Source: Owenia fusiformis
Taxonomy: Eukaryota > Annelida > Polychaeta > Sabellida > Oweniidae
Assembly: GCA_903813345.2 (NCBI GenBank)
Contig: CAIIXF020000010.1
Location: 684,001 to 748,000 of the forward strand
Length of the DNA: 64,000 bases
Reading direction: 5' to 3'
Shown: one piece after another, positions 20,901 to 33,420 of the stretch
Layout: every line of letters starts with the position of its first letter
Position numbering within the stretch: position 1 is the first letter of the stretch
Translations under genes and position numbers: made by a program
Notes under the pieces: generated by a model
Told to the model about the DNA's origin: nothing
The model's database searches: none
Seen by the model: only the letters and a program-made list of their open reading frames with translations

Positions 20901-23900
20901 AAGCCTTTTATGTTGCAAAAGCATGACATCTAGAGATAACGTTTATAAAACTTCTATGATCATCGCCAGAACAGTTTCTCATTAGCGTTCAAAGCACTCG
21001 CCTGCGACTATTAATAGGAAGAAACGTTGGGTAATAGAGTGTATATATCATCTTTAATTCTACGTTACCGACGCATGCAGAGATAATATCTTGCATCCAT
21101 CATTTGAGATGAGGACGACACTAATGTTCGATCAGTAGGCCTATTCGTATAAATCCTTTGCAAATATCCCTCCATCAGTCTAGATACACACTTAGCCAAT
21201 CGGCCAATAGTGCGGTACGGTGCCGTTTGAGCTAAGGTATCGTACGGTACCATAAACTCAAGTAGTACCGTACGGCACCGTGATTTCAAAGAGCGGATTG
21301 GGGTTATAACCCTGGACTAGAACTCGATTCTGTCTACACTCTTTTTAACGTATACACAAATATATTCAGCGAGAATTTTGCATTAAATGTCACTCAAGAT
21401 TGAAACTTCTGATTGAGTTTCGAAGCAGTCTCGCCAGTTACTAGGATATGACCGAGCAAAAGTCGAAATTTCAAGTGAATCTTTTCCAAGAATCTCGAAA
21501 TATAAATTCCGCCTTTTTGCCCCTTTAAGGAGGATAAAATTTGGTAATCTCATTGCGAGTCGCGATTGTTTTTCATGTCACCACCAAATAAGTTCAAATC
21601 TGAGATGACTTTCCCAAGGTCAAAAAAGGTCAAAAGGTCTTTTTTCAACTTGCTTTAAATTCAACAATTTTTTTTCAAATTCATCTACAAGTTCCCAGAA
21701 GTTCAAAGGAGCACGTAGGTTATCGCAAACAATTTCAGAAGGTTATATCTTGGATTATGACTATTTTCTGACAACGAAAACAGGTTTATCTTTCATATCA
21801 ATTCATTATCTCAAAGGAAATTATATACAGTGATAATAAAGTAAAACAAACTCGGAGATTTTTAAGTAGCAATCAACCCATCAACACACTTTTTCAAAGA
21901 GGTTGACCCCATTTTCACCAAAAATGCAATAATCTTTTACAATGTTTAATGCATTTCTATTTTTTATTTAAATGTTTCAAATAATTCTTGAAAGAAAAAC
22001 TTTATTGCTTTAAGATAAGTGTTCCCCATGTAATTTCTCCATTTGAAAAATCTCATGCTATCCATCGGTTTCAGTTATTTTGGTCATCCAAATTCAGTAT
22101 CTTTAAAGTCCCTGGAGCAATCAACTTTTTCTTTAAGGAAATCGTACATGTCTCAAAACACATTCTAATTATGCATTAAACAATATAATAAAAGGTTGCA
22201 TTGTTGGTGAAAAGTAGGTCAACATTTTTGAAAAAGTGTGTTCATTGGTCCATTGCCCCTTCAATATCACTTAGGTCTGATTAACTAAATTATCATTATA
22301 TGTACTTTTGTTGAAGATAATGAATGAATCTAAAAGATACACCCATGTTCATTATCAGAAAATATTAATAATTCAAGTTAGAAATGTTTGAAATTGTTTG
22401 CGATAACCTACGTGCTCCTTTGACTTAAGATTGAGATTTGGAAATTTGAATCCTTGGGAATTCACCATTTGGTCCATTCTAATTGTGGTGATCCTATTGA
22501 CAGTTACGACAATGTTACGTAACATTTGCTATTTTGATTTTTTACATGTTACAAGAATGATGAGGAGGAATAGTGATAATTGCGAGGATGGAGGAGGAAT
22601 TTGGGGGATGTACCAAACCAATGAGTTGTTTCATATTTTTTTCATTTCAATTAAATCCTCTTTGAATTAGTTGTAAGAGATTGCGAGCATTGCATTTTCA
22701 TTTGCAAGCATTGCATTTTCATTTGCGAGCATTGCATTTTCATTTGCAAGCATTGCATTTTCATTTGCGATCATTGAATTTTCATTTGCAAGCATTGCAT
22801 TTTCATTTGCGAGCATTGCATTTTCGTTTACGAGCATTGCATTGTCATTTGCTTTTTAATCATTGCTTTGATACACGTCGCACGAAACTGGGGACAATTA
22901 GCGTAACATTATGGCGTCAAAAAACCAAGACAAAACAATGAGCAGCATAGGGCGCAAACAGCCTTACAACGTCAAAAATGACAAGCGTCAATTTTTGTCA
23001 AGTTTAGTCAACCTAAAAATAAAATACTTTATCCTTATCTAATCATGACAAAATTCACAGGATAGCAAGATCTCGAAGACAATATTTCTAAAATGTTTTT
23101 GAATTTTGGAAAACGGTCAAGAAATCCACTTGGGGCGTTGGTAAAAATTGATATGTATGGAATTTGTGGTAGAAAATCGATGCGTCACATTTTTTTCAAG
23201 TCTCGAAAACCAGCTCTTATTTTAATATTATTTGCAAAATAGACAAACTGTTTATTGTTTTGTAAATTTCGCCATGACAATATTGTGCAGTTAATTTTTC
23301 TTTCAAATCAGACTTGAATTAGAAGGTTAAATGAAGGTAAACTTATTGCTCGTCCCATTCGCCTTCAAAACCTTACACAATTTTGAAAATTTTAAAAGCG
23401 TTCATATATGATAATTTGAACGGTAGCCGTTAAGCAATTGTGACGTCATAAATGAACATGTTCCATTGAATAAATTGTGAAATTTTAGTGGGATTTTGAT
23501 CATTATTTCAAAAGTTATCCCAATTTCAACGAGCCCTGTAAGTGTAAAGTGTTACGTCTTACAGCGTATTTGACGATTTTGGGATATGTTTAACTTTAAA
23601 AATATGTTGGATCCCATCAGAGATTAACGCTCAAAGCTGAAATCAGCCCGTATTTCCCGAATTGTCCCCAGGTCCGTGCACGTCATAAGAGCCTTTTATA
23701 AGAAGTTATATTTGAAGAGCACTTTTGTACTTGAAAAACTATTTAAAAACCATTACATTGTATGTTCCTGCAATTGCATGCTGATTTTGATATAGCAATT
23801 AAATACAAATATATCATCGGAACAATGCGTGCAGATTGTAACTTGCAAACAATTGTCTGGTCGTATTGAATTTCGATATGACTATCTAGATTTGAATGCG

Positions 23901-26900
23901 ACAAATCTCTCAAAACGGTGAAAGTTGTCTCGCAAGGGGATAGACGTATAAAAACGGCATTTTAGCTGATCTTGTGGCGGCGTGTCATGTCTTTGAAATA
24001 AAATCCCGGGGAACTTATTTTAGTACTGTCAATAACATAAATAACAGATAGTTCTTATCACCCAGTAAAAAGACCAGATTTTCCTTACTGGATGAAGCCA
24101 ATTGGAGTTAGTCTCATTCAAAATGGCGGACAAAATATTTCGATGTCAGCTACACCGAGGGAAATCTAGATTCCAACAGTATTTCTTCATTCAAACTAAA
24201 ACCAAAATTTCCGACTGCAAATAATACAGAGAAACGCTCGAAAATGACTCGAAATGGGAGAATTTTAAGAAAACTGCTGATTCGCTATATGGGGATCATG
24301 GGGAGTGCATGAATCGTACAAAAGTACGATGCCGGACATAAGTACGATATGTAATTCAAGATAATAAAGTAATATCATACTAATGTCCAATCATAAGTTC
24401 GAATAGCAGTTGTGTTTCAAATATTAATTGTATGACATACACGAGACCAAAGTTAATGCTATCATGGCATCATGATATACCATGACATCTCATTTCTTCT
24501 CAGCCCTGAGATGCCATGATATAATGAGCTTGATTTGGTGATCCAGGAGAGCCCAAAATTGAGGATTTTTGAGATCTTTCATCCCAGCTCATATTTCATT
24601 TAATTGGGGTCATTAAACTTGTGTATACGCACCTGTGCTAATATCTGCTGTTAAATACAATGCCTATTATGTAATGTATTGACATTAGGTAAATGATTAC
24701 ATGATAACTATCATACTTATTGACAGTTATAACTCTTCCCATCTGATGTGCTCAGATGACAGAATATGCCTCATAATATCAGAGCATGTTTCAGGTGAAA
24801 CAGAAAGATGCTATGAGTATCAGAATGCTATCATGGGGAATCTGACCTGCAGGCCTTACTTTTTATACATGTTTTTTTCTGTTTCGGAAAATCCGATATG
24901 TGATGTATATCTTAGTTTTTCAAATCTAATCTACAAATATTCCATTGCGGTTTTATCTTTACATCGTATCTCAAACACCGCCATCACTTTTCAAACGAGT
25001 TACCTTGAAATATCAAGACGTCAGGCTATTCTCATACTTTGAGAACTTTCACCATTTATTAAGCAGTAAAAATTAATTTACTCCATGGGTGACAAATTAT
25101 TTCAAGTTTCCTGGTGAATGTCGAGTCTCGCATCATACAAATGTAATTTTAGGCGATCTGTCTGCATGGGATGAATTTGCTACATTGGTGACAAAATGTT
25201 TCTACTGTCGTTTCCTGTTAAATGTCGAGTCTCGCATCGTACGGATGTAATTTAAGGCATGCAGTCTATGGTGTTTAAACTGCTTCTTTATTCGGTACAT
25301 TAAATATTCCATACATACCAAATAAAACAAACAATTTACCAAACCTTTACCCAATCTATCGAATGTTTTTTATTTTATCGAATATAATAATAGATACAAT
25401 TTATATTCGCTGAACAGTTTCACTTGTTCTTTGTGTTGGCATTTACTTTTGATATCTATACATGTATTTGTGTGATGCAGCGATTCAATTTGTTTTCCTT
25501 AGCGCACGTATAATTCAATTGATTATATATACACATTTCGTTATTTTTCGATACTTAACGAGACTTTCAGTCACGTGATATAAGAAAACGATGTTGAATA
25601 GCTGCGCGGCCATTTTGCAAAACTCGAGGTCATGTGACAAAATATCGAACAACAACGAAACTTATCGAATAATGCTTTAATTTTAATTATTGCATTCGGT
25701 AAATAGCAAATTAGCTTTCGGTAAAAAGCATTAACTCTGTTATTGAAGAATAAATCATTTGGTAAATATAGACAAACTTATTTCGGTAAGAGTTCAAATA
25801 GAAATTCGGTATTACGCATATATGTATTACTCTTAAGGAATACCATAACAGTTTACGTAAAACATATATCATTTAGTGAATAAGATATGTAATTTAATGC
25901 ACATAGTAATATGGAATTTAATCCATTGGCTATTTTGAAAAATTAATTCGCTGTTACAAATATATAAATATATAAATGTTTTTACCGAACAGAAAATTGA
26001 TTTAGCGAATGTAAATATTCCATATATCGAATATATTTGAATTTAACGAATAAAGAAGCAAAAATAATGCCATAGCAGTCTACATGGGGTAATATAGGTA
26101 AGAACTTGGGTTCTGGGAATTTATATTGCGTCTCACAATTTCGTTTTTTGTTGATAAGATAAATTACCCAGAAATCATTGTAATCCATTTGTAGTAGCCT
26201 ACACAGGTAGAGTGATGATTACTGATGAAAGGGTCGTTTGTTATATTTGCAATGTTGAATAATCTATTTGGATGGGATAAGCTGTCTCTCGGGTTGTAAT
26301 CGCTCTTCCCATTATATATTGCTATTTGAATAAGCATTTATGGAAGGATAAATAATATCGAGATCTAACGGACTTTCAGATAGAATTAAATGTTGTAAGA
26401 TAAATCCTTTAATGATTTGTAAACATCAATTCATATTTATTCTACATAAAGAATTGTTAAACATTGCTCGATTAAATATGAACTAACATCTGCGGATGTG
26501 AATGAGGTTGCTGAAAATAAAGAAAGATTGATAGAGATCTTAAAAAATGTGTCAAGTTTCTCAGTCAAAGAAAATTAAATCCTCTTATTTTTCCTGATTC
26601 AAGTCTTCACATTCACTGGATGAGGTATCGGTCGTTACCTTGTTTGTAAATGGGGACGATAAGTGTTCAGGTGTTGACTTCAATATTTTTAGTTTTCATC
26701 GAGTAAAATTATTTGCCCTGGACATTCTGCTTTGAAATTTCGACCACACCAAGCTAGACTTAATTTATAGAAACTCCGCACTGTGATACAGAATTTATAC
26801 TGCTAAGGCTACAGTCGGTAACGTGAATTTCTCATTGGCGAATGGAAAATTTACGTTACCGTACCATAAGCGGATATCGATAAATCGTGACATCCAACGA

Positions 26901-28122
26901 GAAAAATTTAACATGTTTTGGAGTTTTTATGTCATACAAGATTGGCGTGGTTGAAAAGCTGAATGTCCTTATATGAAAACCAAAAATATGGAGATCGAAG
27001 CGGCGTCCAAATACCAAAAACTTGATAATGTGAGTTACACACAAATGTTCAAACGAATTTTATTCGTGAACAGAATTTGATCCGAATTCGAAAGACGCGT
27101 CGATTTATTTGAATAATATTAATTCATTTATATTTTCAGACCAACAGGATTCGGACCATTGGAATTTTGAATATATCGGGTAAACATGACAACAACTATG
27201 CCCTACTAAAAGTAAAAGCAAAACCAGATAAGAAATGAGGACATGTCAAAATCTGCAATAATGTCATAATATACATACTTGAACATTAAAATACATAATG
27301 TACAGTGCAGGGTGTACCAAAAAATTGTATGCAAATGAAACGGTACTCTTTTCCTTCATTGAAAAAACTGAACATTTCTAAATAATGATAAAGAGAATTC
27401 ATTTTCTAATTAGCAGTTTAAAATTCATAGAAATTTCTGAAACAACTTTCAGATCTTTATGATTATTCAATTGTCCGACAGACTGTATTTCAAGAATGCT
27501 TCTTCTACATTCGGATGTGTACCATTTCATTAGAATTCAGTCATTGTCACAGGCTGCAAATTATTCATTTTAAGACGCCTCGTCTACAAACCTGTCTTCG
27601 TGATCACTACATGTGAATTTCAAATGAAACGTCTAAAAGGAATAATTAGCAGTATGTGACAATAATATTGAATTCGTTCTCAAATAAAATTAAATTATTA
27701 CCCGTCGAGACTATAAACTTATTTAACGAAGTCAGAGTTTTTGCATGTTTTTAAGATTACTACATTTCACATGAAAAACTACATATACTGATAAAATCAC
27801 CAATTCGTATTTCTGATAGACAGTAGCATACCATTTTAAAATAATCCCACCCTGGACTCAGCGACAGCACGGTTGAGATCATGTTGGAAGTTCGACAACT
27901 GCCCAAATCTTCGCTGTAGCTGAATGATTGGCAATTTGGCTCTGATAAACAAATTCGCACACAACCGGTCATCGTGGGAATTGTGGTTGTTGATATAGTG
28001 AAACCATCAAGTCTAGCTCCAGATTGTCCAAGTGAGAAATAGTTACAGTTCCTAGCTGCGACAATGTAGTATTCCAGCAGTGAAAAAATAAGAGTTAACG
28101 ACGCACATTGTGAAAAGTCCAT
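17756..28122 (-). CDS. Secreted PAN/apple and sushi domain protein (spliced, 3' partial)
   Basis: Three exons join in consistent phase on the minus strand: 28122-27832 (start Met, signal peptide, PAN/apple domain), 20563-20536 (28-nt microexon) and 17935-17756 (sushi). The order read out is MDFSQCASLTLIFSLL signal; CNYFSLGQSG...CVRICLSEPNCQSFSYSED...C, a PAN/apple-like disulfide module; Pro-rich EMPPDLPPP linker; then RCPSYP...YRCRTGFYQ...VTCQKDGRWSEAPLC, a sushi module. PAN and sushi modules bind proteins or carbohydrates in extracellular or cell-surface proteins. No specific ligand can be inferred. The last exon found leaves phase 1, so more exons are expected below 17756. The long introns (about 7.3 and 2.6 kb) could hide additional domain exons. 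Confidence 0.6.
17990..18420 (+). repeat. 34-bp tandem repeat and two copies of a GATGGCC-containing repeat
   Basis: Three copies of CATGTACTTGAAGGTACTAC lie at about 17993-18090. They are followed by two roughly 155-bp direct copies containing AACAAGATGGCC and AGCTTGATATCCTC. The second family shares phrases with the 162-bp satellite near 34860 (CAAGATGGCC...AGTTGATCA). This block lies in the intron between microexon and sushi exon. Confidence 0.7.
19135..19931. mobile_element. Foldback element with long arms and CTTTC target duplication
   Basis: Arms of about 300 bp: CACCCTTGGTATACGCAGCT at the left mirrors the right end TACCAAGGGTG. The symmetry continues through ACCGGTACGGGTCAAAAGCT and ACCAAAACTCTCTAAATGCG. 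CTTTC lies immediately outside both ends (19130-19134 and 19932-19936), a probable 5-bp target duplication. The loop holds a two-copy 36-bp direct repeat (GCAGCGAGAAGACGGACCGG at about 19456 and 19492). No ORF. Intronic to the PAN-sushi gene. Confidence 0.8.
20536..20563 (-). CDS. Microexon: Pro-rich linker
   Basis: 28 nt with a strong acceptor (TTTTCTTTTCAG) and donor (GTAAGTGT). It encodes EMPPDLPPP in phase 0 to phase 1, exactly bridging the PAN exon (ends phase 0) and the sushi exon (starts after one base). Support is from phase and splice signals only. Confidence 0.5.
21580..22490. mobile_element. Degenerate inverted-repeat element
   Basis: AAAGGAGCACGTAGGTTATC followed by GCAAACAATTTC (about 21705) is mirrored by GAAATTGTTTGCGATAACCT at about 22390. 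Weaker symmetry extends outward (TCACCACCAAAT / ATTTGGTCC...GTGGTGA) and inward (CACACTTTTTCAAAGAGGTT / GTCAACATTTTTGAAAAAGT). No transposase. Intronic to the PAN-sushi gene. Confidence 0.6.
22681..22850 (+). repeat. 21-bp minisatellite
   Basis: About eight copies of GCRAGCATTGCATTTTCATTT, with alternating GCGAGC and GCAAGC versions. Its open frame (22681-22941) is repeat-driven and not considered a gene. Confidence 0.9.
22851..27831. other. Long intron of PAN-sushi gene, AT-rich
   Basis: No exon recognised. Two direct copies of a roughly 112-bp sequence containing GTCGAGTCTCGCATC lie at about 25085-25260. The 113-codon ORF at 24701-25042 has no domain I recognise. Possible extra domain exons of the host gene cannot be excluded. 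Confidence 0.4.
27832..28122 (-). CDS. Exon 1: signal peptide and PAN/apple domain
   Basis: Starts with Met at 28122-28120 followed by a hydrophobic stretch (LTLIFSLLEYYIVAA). It then runs NCNYFSLGQSG ... CVRICLSEPNCQSFSYSED ... CRTSN ... WDYFKM. The Cys spacing CVRICLSEPNC plus FSYSED is characteristic of PAN/apple folds. The donor GTATGC after 27832 sits at phase 0. The start is chosen because it directly precedes the signal sequence. Confidence 0.7.
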
Positions 28123-31100
28123 TTTGGACTCAAGCAGTGGTCACCAGTCCTTTATTATGTTATTTCAGTCCAAGAATTGTTTTTGTTAATTTATCATCTC
28201 TTTATCGCTCTGAAATAAGAGACGTTAAACATCATAATCCATCTCTTGCGTGATTGGTAGTAAATAACATGGCGGTGTTATAGCTCAATGTATTTAATCA
28301 ATCTTTCAATTGTTTTGCGTTTAAATATAAAATTCTCGTTGTATGTCATTGCCCATGGATTGCGCTGAGTCCTTTGTGGCCATGACGATATCCGTGTGAT
28401 CATGCAACGGGAAAAAACAGAGCTTGTTGTTTGTAGTTAATTCTACTTGAACAAGCATTAACATCGTGAGAACATTGTTCGATTTTAATCAGTCTATTTT
28501 TACGACACTAATGTCGCAACTTCCAATTAACCGTCGAGAGCACTTCTTTATCACTCTCAGTCAATTTATCATCTTTCTTACAAATACCTGAAATGAGTTT
28601 TGCCTTTCAGTATATGATCCTGCTATTGTGATCTCTGAGTTTCTCTTGCTCTATTTCAATTCAATTGTCATGTCGCCGTGTCGTCATGGTGAGATGTGAG
28701 TTAGAAATACTATTCTTATTAAAGAGATAAGTTTAATAACAAATCTAAGGTCGATTGGTTATTGTTAATCCTTCGTACTACGATAAAGTGAAAGCGATAG
28801 CGTTGGTATTTCATTTGCTATAAATACTCCTTTATGCAACAAAAACAACACTTCTATTAATCTGGTATATTTCATTGAGATGGGTCAGTCTCTCAGCCTA
28901 GATCAGAATAGACAACTATCTCCATGTCCGTTTGGACATAAAAATAGGTTAACATAAAACACGATTACAAATGCTTGAGCACGACCGACATAAATAGTAT
29001 TGCCATATAAAGATGTACGAGATGAGAGAGAATTCATTGGTTGCCATAGCGATTCACCGTCCTTATCCGATGTATAATAAGTTCAAAGCGTTTGGTAGTC
29101 TGTCATTAACACAGGCAATGGTGTGCTTCGCACGATTACTCTTTTCTGATAAATGTCAAGTTTGTTTGCTAAAACGTATCATAAAAAGACAATATTTTGA
29201 AAGGCAACAACACTAATTAAATAAAATTTAATTAAAATTAGAATGATACATACTTGGTATAAAGGATGGCTATGTGGAAGACCGAATCAAAAAGTATTTT
29301 TCTTGCATATGCAGGATTCCCCATCAACTTGGTTTTAGAAAGGAAATCATATTAGGGAAGTTGAGCTACACGTTTAGAAGAATGTCTACGTGAACGAGAA
29401 GAAGCATGGTCTTCAAAGGATAAAATCTCCCCTTTACGAGGGGTGATCCAAGTCTTGGATGCCTTGCTCTAATTTTGTTGGTTTTTGATAAAATGACTTA
29501 ATCACCCCTCGTATAGTATTCGTACCTGCCCGATTGAGTATGAAGAATACAGTTCTAATCGGGTCTTCAAAAATAACTGAGATGCCACAAAAATCCCTTG
29601 GGTCATAATATACCACGTTTACATACAAGTTCTCTTAGAAACATCTCGCTTTCTTACAGTGATATTAGTGGTCCCTCGTATATCAGGACTATACCAATAC
29701 ATTAAATGAATATGTCCTCCCATTCCTCAAGATGACTAGTAAGGATTTGAAACAATGATAAATAGTGAATCAGAGATCTTATTTGAAGACAATATTTTGA
29801 GCATTATGTGCGTTCAGATTCTTTTTTTGGGCCTTATTACTTTAAGTTCCATTGAATAGTATTTTAGACTTTGAACGAGAGTCAGAACTCGTATTATAGA
29901 TGGCAGTTCAATCACCAACTTTCTCTATTCTTTGTCCCTGGAGTGTGCAATTATCCATGGTACAACTCCAAATCCCTGTACACATGCAATATTATAGAAG
30001 TCAAAGGATAAGTATCGATATGGCGAACTGAATTCAAAATTGTTTTTCTCTTCAACTTATTATTGAAAACATTCTGTAAAAAGACACGGTCCTTTATGTA
30101 ATGGTCACTGATTGACTACAATTTAATGCGAAAAGTATTTAATATAACATATTAATTATCTATAACGGATTTTGTTAATTTTTTTTGTTTATTTCTTGTG
30201 CAATTGTTTTTGTTCCTTTCTACCAATTCTTGAGAATGAAATAAAATATCTTTCCGAGCCTTGTTGGAACAAAATAGCATATACAACATTTTCTCAGACC
30301 TCTCAATATTTAAGTTAGGCCTAAACTACAAAGGAAATTTTGGTTCATTTAACAAAAAGATGCTTTTTTATAATAAACCAAACTTTCCTTTGTACAATTA
30401 CAATGTTGAGAGACCTAAACACGACGTGTTTATGTCATTTTGTACCAATGAGATTCGGATAGATGTTTCATTTCATTTCGAACATATGATACAAGGAATA
30501 AAAAAGTGTCTGATGTGTTTCTCAAACAATATATAGAAAAGTATATATATTTTTAATAAATTAAATTGTTACCATTCAAAAGATGATCATAAAATGACAA
30601 TGTGTAAAATTTGTGACTGCTTAGTCTCTTCATATCAATATCAAAACCTGAAAACGTTTTAAATAGTTTTCTTAAATATCTAGGAATATCTAGACGTCCT
30701 TGGAATATCTATCAGCATAAATTATGTCTTAAAATGTTCAACCGTACTGGAAAACTCTAAGAATAGAGAGGGTATTGTTTTGAAAATGTAGTTTTCTTGT
30801 TCTGGAGCAAGACAATCGTATTTGAAATAAAGTTGGATGCTGGGTGAAAATGTATACATGCACAGAACATATATTGTCGTACGGTTTGGACTACACACAA
30901 TGGCAAAAAGTCATTGGATTCTTTAGACAGACAGTCATTGTATTGATTTGCCTCGACAATGAGGTAAAATACATTTATTAAAAAGTATAGTAAGGTAACC
31001 CTTTTCATTTACGTATTCGCTCAATGTTCCTTGGTAAGTCAAAATGCGACTTTTATCTAAATCGTGCGAATACATCTACAATTATAATTAATGATGTTCT

Positions 31101-31486
31101 AGGTTCTAGGTTCATATTTTTTTTATAAGATTCTGGACATTTCTCGTCCAAGCCCATATATATTTGCGTATTTTGATAAAAAAATTAAATTTGGATAAAA
31201 AATTATCAAACTTCTCGGGAGATGTAAAATTAAAGTTATTTTTTATCTTGCAAGTTATCGATCACGTGAATCAAAACGTGAATGCGATATTTTTAAGTTG
31301 TCCCTAAATGTAGGTTAATTTATGCCTTATGAACTGAATACCCGAACGGCGGATGATGTATGGGAAAAGTTATTTTTCTCCGGTTAAGTATGTACAGGGT
31401 GGGCAGAAAATGGGATACTCAATTTTATAAGAACGATGCCACATCAGTTATGTATTTATATTGAATCACCCGTATGCTTTAGTGGT
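28123..31486. other. Non-coding region upstream of PAN-sushi gene
   Basis: Probably contains its promoter, not identified. Small inverted repeats: TTTACGAGGGGTGAT / ATCACCCCTCGTA at about 29432-29512, and AACTACAAAGGAAATTTTGGTT / AACCAAACTTTCCTTTGTA at about 30325-30395. The ORF at 30757-31008 (minus) begins with a signal-peptide-like stretch (MKRVTLLYFLINVFYLIVEA) and has five Cys in the next 40 codons. It could be an exon of a small secreted protein, but nothing corroborates it. Confidence 0.35.
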
Positions 31487-31744
31487 CTATAAGCGATAAT
31501 CTGGATCATTTATTGTCAGGACATCAACTGGTCCGACATGATGATCAGGGGCTGGGGGATCGTGGATGTACGGCTGCACTTGAACTACTCCTGGGACATT
31601 CAAACCGAATGTATCCGACTCTTCTTCACTGTCAGTGCTGTCGGAGACATCTTGACTACTCTGCCGCGAAAGATAGTAGTCATCCATCTCGTCAATGTTT
31701 AGATATGCATCGTTTTGTACGGAGTTGTTTTCTAGCGAATCCAT
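31487..31744 (-). CDS. Hypothetical acidic ORF, 85 residues
   Basis: Intronless ORF starting MDSLENNSVQNDAYLNIDEM, rich in Ser, Asp and Glu (STDSEEESD), then QPYIHDPPAPDHH. It resembles the unstructured acidic N-terminus of multi-copy invertebrate zinc-finger proteins, but there is no structured domain here. It could be a truncated copy. A TGACGTCA-like site and an ATTCACCTTTCCACAAAG motif lie upstream on the coding strand side (31780-31950). Confidence 0.25.
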   Translation of the reverse strand: MDSLENNSVQNDAYLNIDEMDDYYLSRQSSQDVSDSTDSEEESDTFGLNVPGVVQVQPYIHDPPAPDHHVGPVDVLTINDPDYRL

Positions 31745-31784
31745 TTTGTATTGTAGAAAATTTTCTAGTCTGACCTATTTTCGG

Positions 31785-33420
31785 ATCATGACGTCATTTT
31801 TAGCGGTAAAAATAAAATAAACAATTCTGATTGGCTGAATCTCCGCTCCCAATGTATACATTTCAGAATTTGTTCAACCTATAAGATATTCACCTTTCCA
31901 CAAAGTCAGTTCATGAATATTCAATGAGCTGCTTAAAAATCTGTGACGTCAATGACTGAAACTTTTTCCCGCAAAAACAAATGCAATTGAGTTTACATGT
32001 AAATCCTCGGTTGATTGCTGAAAGTTTTACCTCTTCAAACGTGCAAGTAATCAGTAAATTATTGACGGATTTTTATCGAACGTCTAATTGACATTTATTT
32101 ACGCCTTCTAAGCGATTTAAATATTAAATTTCTGTTCATAATGAGTAAATAATTTGAAGAGAATTACTCCCGGTCAGTTTTCAATCATGATAGGAACTGG
32201 ATGTGAACAGGTGAAATTATCATAATCATTAGTTCACCAACATTATAACATGTCTCTCATGCATAACAAAATATGGATAGACAATCTATTTTAAGTTAAT
32301 CTTCTGTGTCATTTGATGAATGACCTGTTCAAATTAAAAACATTTGCTCTTATTCATTAAATCATTGACTTCACTACTTCCATAATTCAATCAACTAAAC
32401 GATTACTTCCTATTTATTTCTGCAAGTCATATCAGATCGTATCTTGAAAATATTATACTTGAAAACATTGGGATACAGAATTGATATCTTAGAGGAGCGT
32501 GATATATTTAGAAATTATCCTACATTAGGTTCAGTATATTGGGATTATCCCGAGGCATAATATATCTGCCCGAGGGCCGAAGGTCCCGAGGGAAAATGTA
32601 AAGGGATAATCCCAATATCCTGAACCGACTATAGGATAATATGTTTATCCCATACCAATCTTGGTCATCTGGTTCACATTGTTCAATCGTGGAAATATTT
32701 TAGAATATTCATGTCCAGTTTTGTTTTCTTGGCCGTGGGCGGATTTTCCTGTTCTATCAAATATTCCCAATATACGTCCAATATGTATATTGGACGTATA
32801 CGTCCAAGTATGGGATAAACATGGATATGGGTACTGATTTAACTTGTGAAACCTCACTTGTCATTGGATAAATCAGTTATGTGATGATCGGTTTTGAATA
32901 ATAATGATCACTGGGAAGATTTCAGAGAAAGAGCGTATATCATATAATGTTTATTGATGATATGTTGACATTGCTGATCATTATTGACATCGCTTTGTTT
33001 GTAACTTCACAATTTACATTGTTTTGTTTACAATCGCACGAGACATGTGAGCCCCTGGGTATGTGAGGCTGAACTGAGAAGTCTTAATAAACAATAGTTC
33101 TGTCAAAAAATGATTACATTAAATTACATTAGATTTGGAATGAAAGTGCCCCGTCCATATTTCATATTTGGTTAAAAATAATTAGTGCATTGGGCAAATA
33201 GAATCCTTTTTATAGCAGTTAATTCAAAATATTCCTATGCTGGCTGTACTAATTCTTCAAAACTTTCCATCGTTGACGTCATTGATTTGACTCATTTGCA
33301 TACAACCAATCAGCGCGCCGGAAATTATCGATTTTCTTTACTTTGTGGAAAGGTGAATAGATTTGTATTCTGTTTGGATCGTAAAAAGCTCATTTTTTGT
33401 GATTTTGCGTTCTTACAAGC
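31785..33420. other. Region between mirrored promoter-like sequences, with palindrome
   Basis: ATTCACCTTTCCACAAAG (about 31890) is mirrored by CTTTGTGGAAAGGTGAATA at about 33341, with GACGTCA-type sites near both (31945 and 33275). This suggests two inverted, diverged copies of one promoter. Between them, 32520-32650 holds a palindrome (TATTGGGATTATCCC / GGGATAATCCCAATA) around a GC-rich loop. No gene is supported. Confidence 0.4.

Noticed and set aside
22681-22941. His/Leu-rich 86-codon ORF
   Set aside because: Produced by the 21-bp minisatellite.
24701-25042. 113-codon plus-strand ORF
   Set aside because: No domain, no splice context, inside a minus-strand intron. Length alone is not enough.
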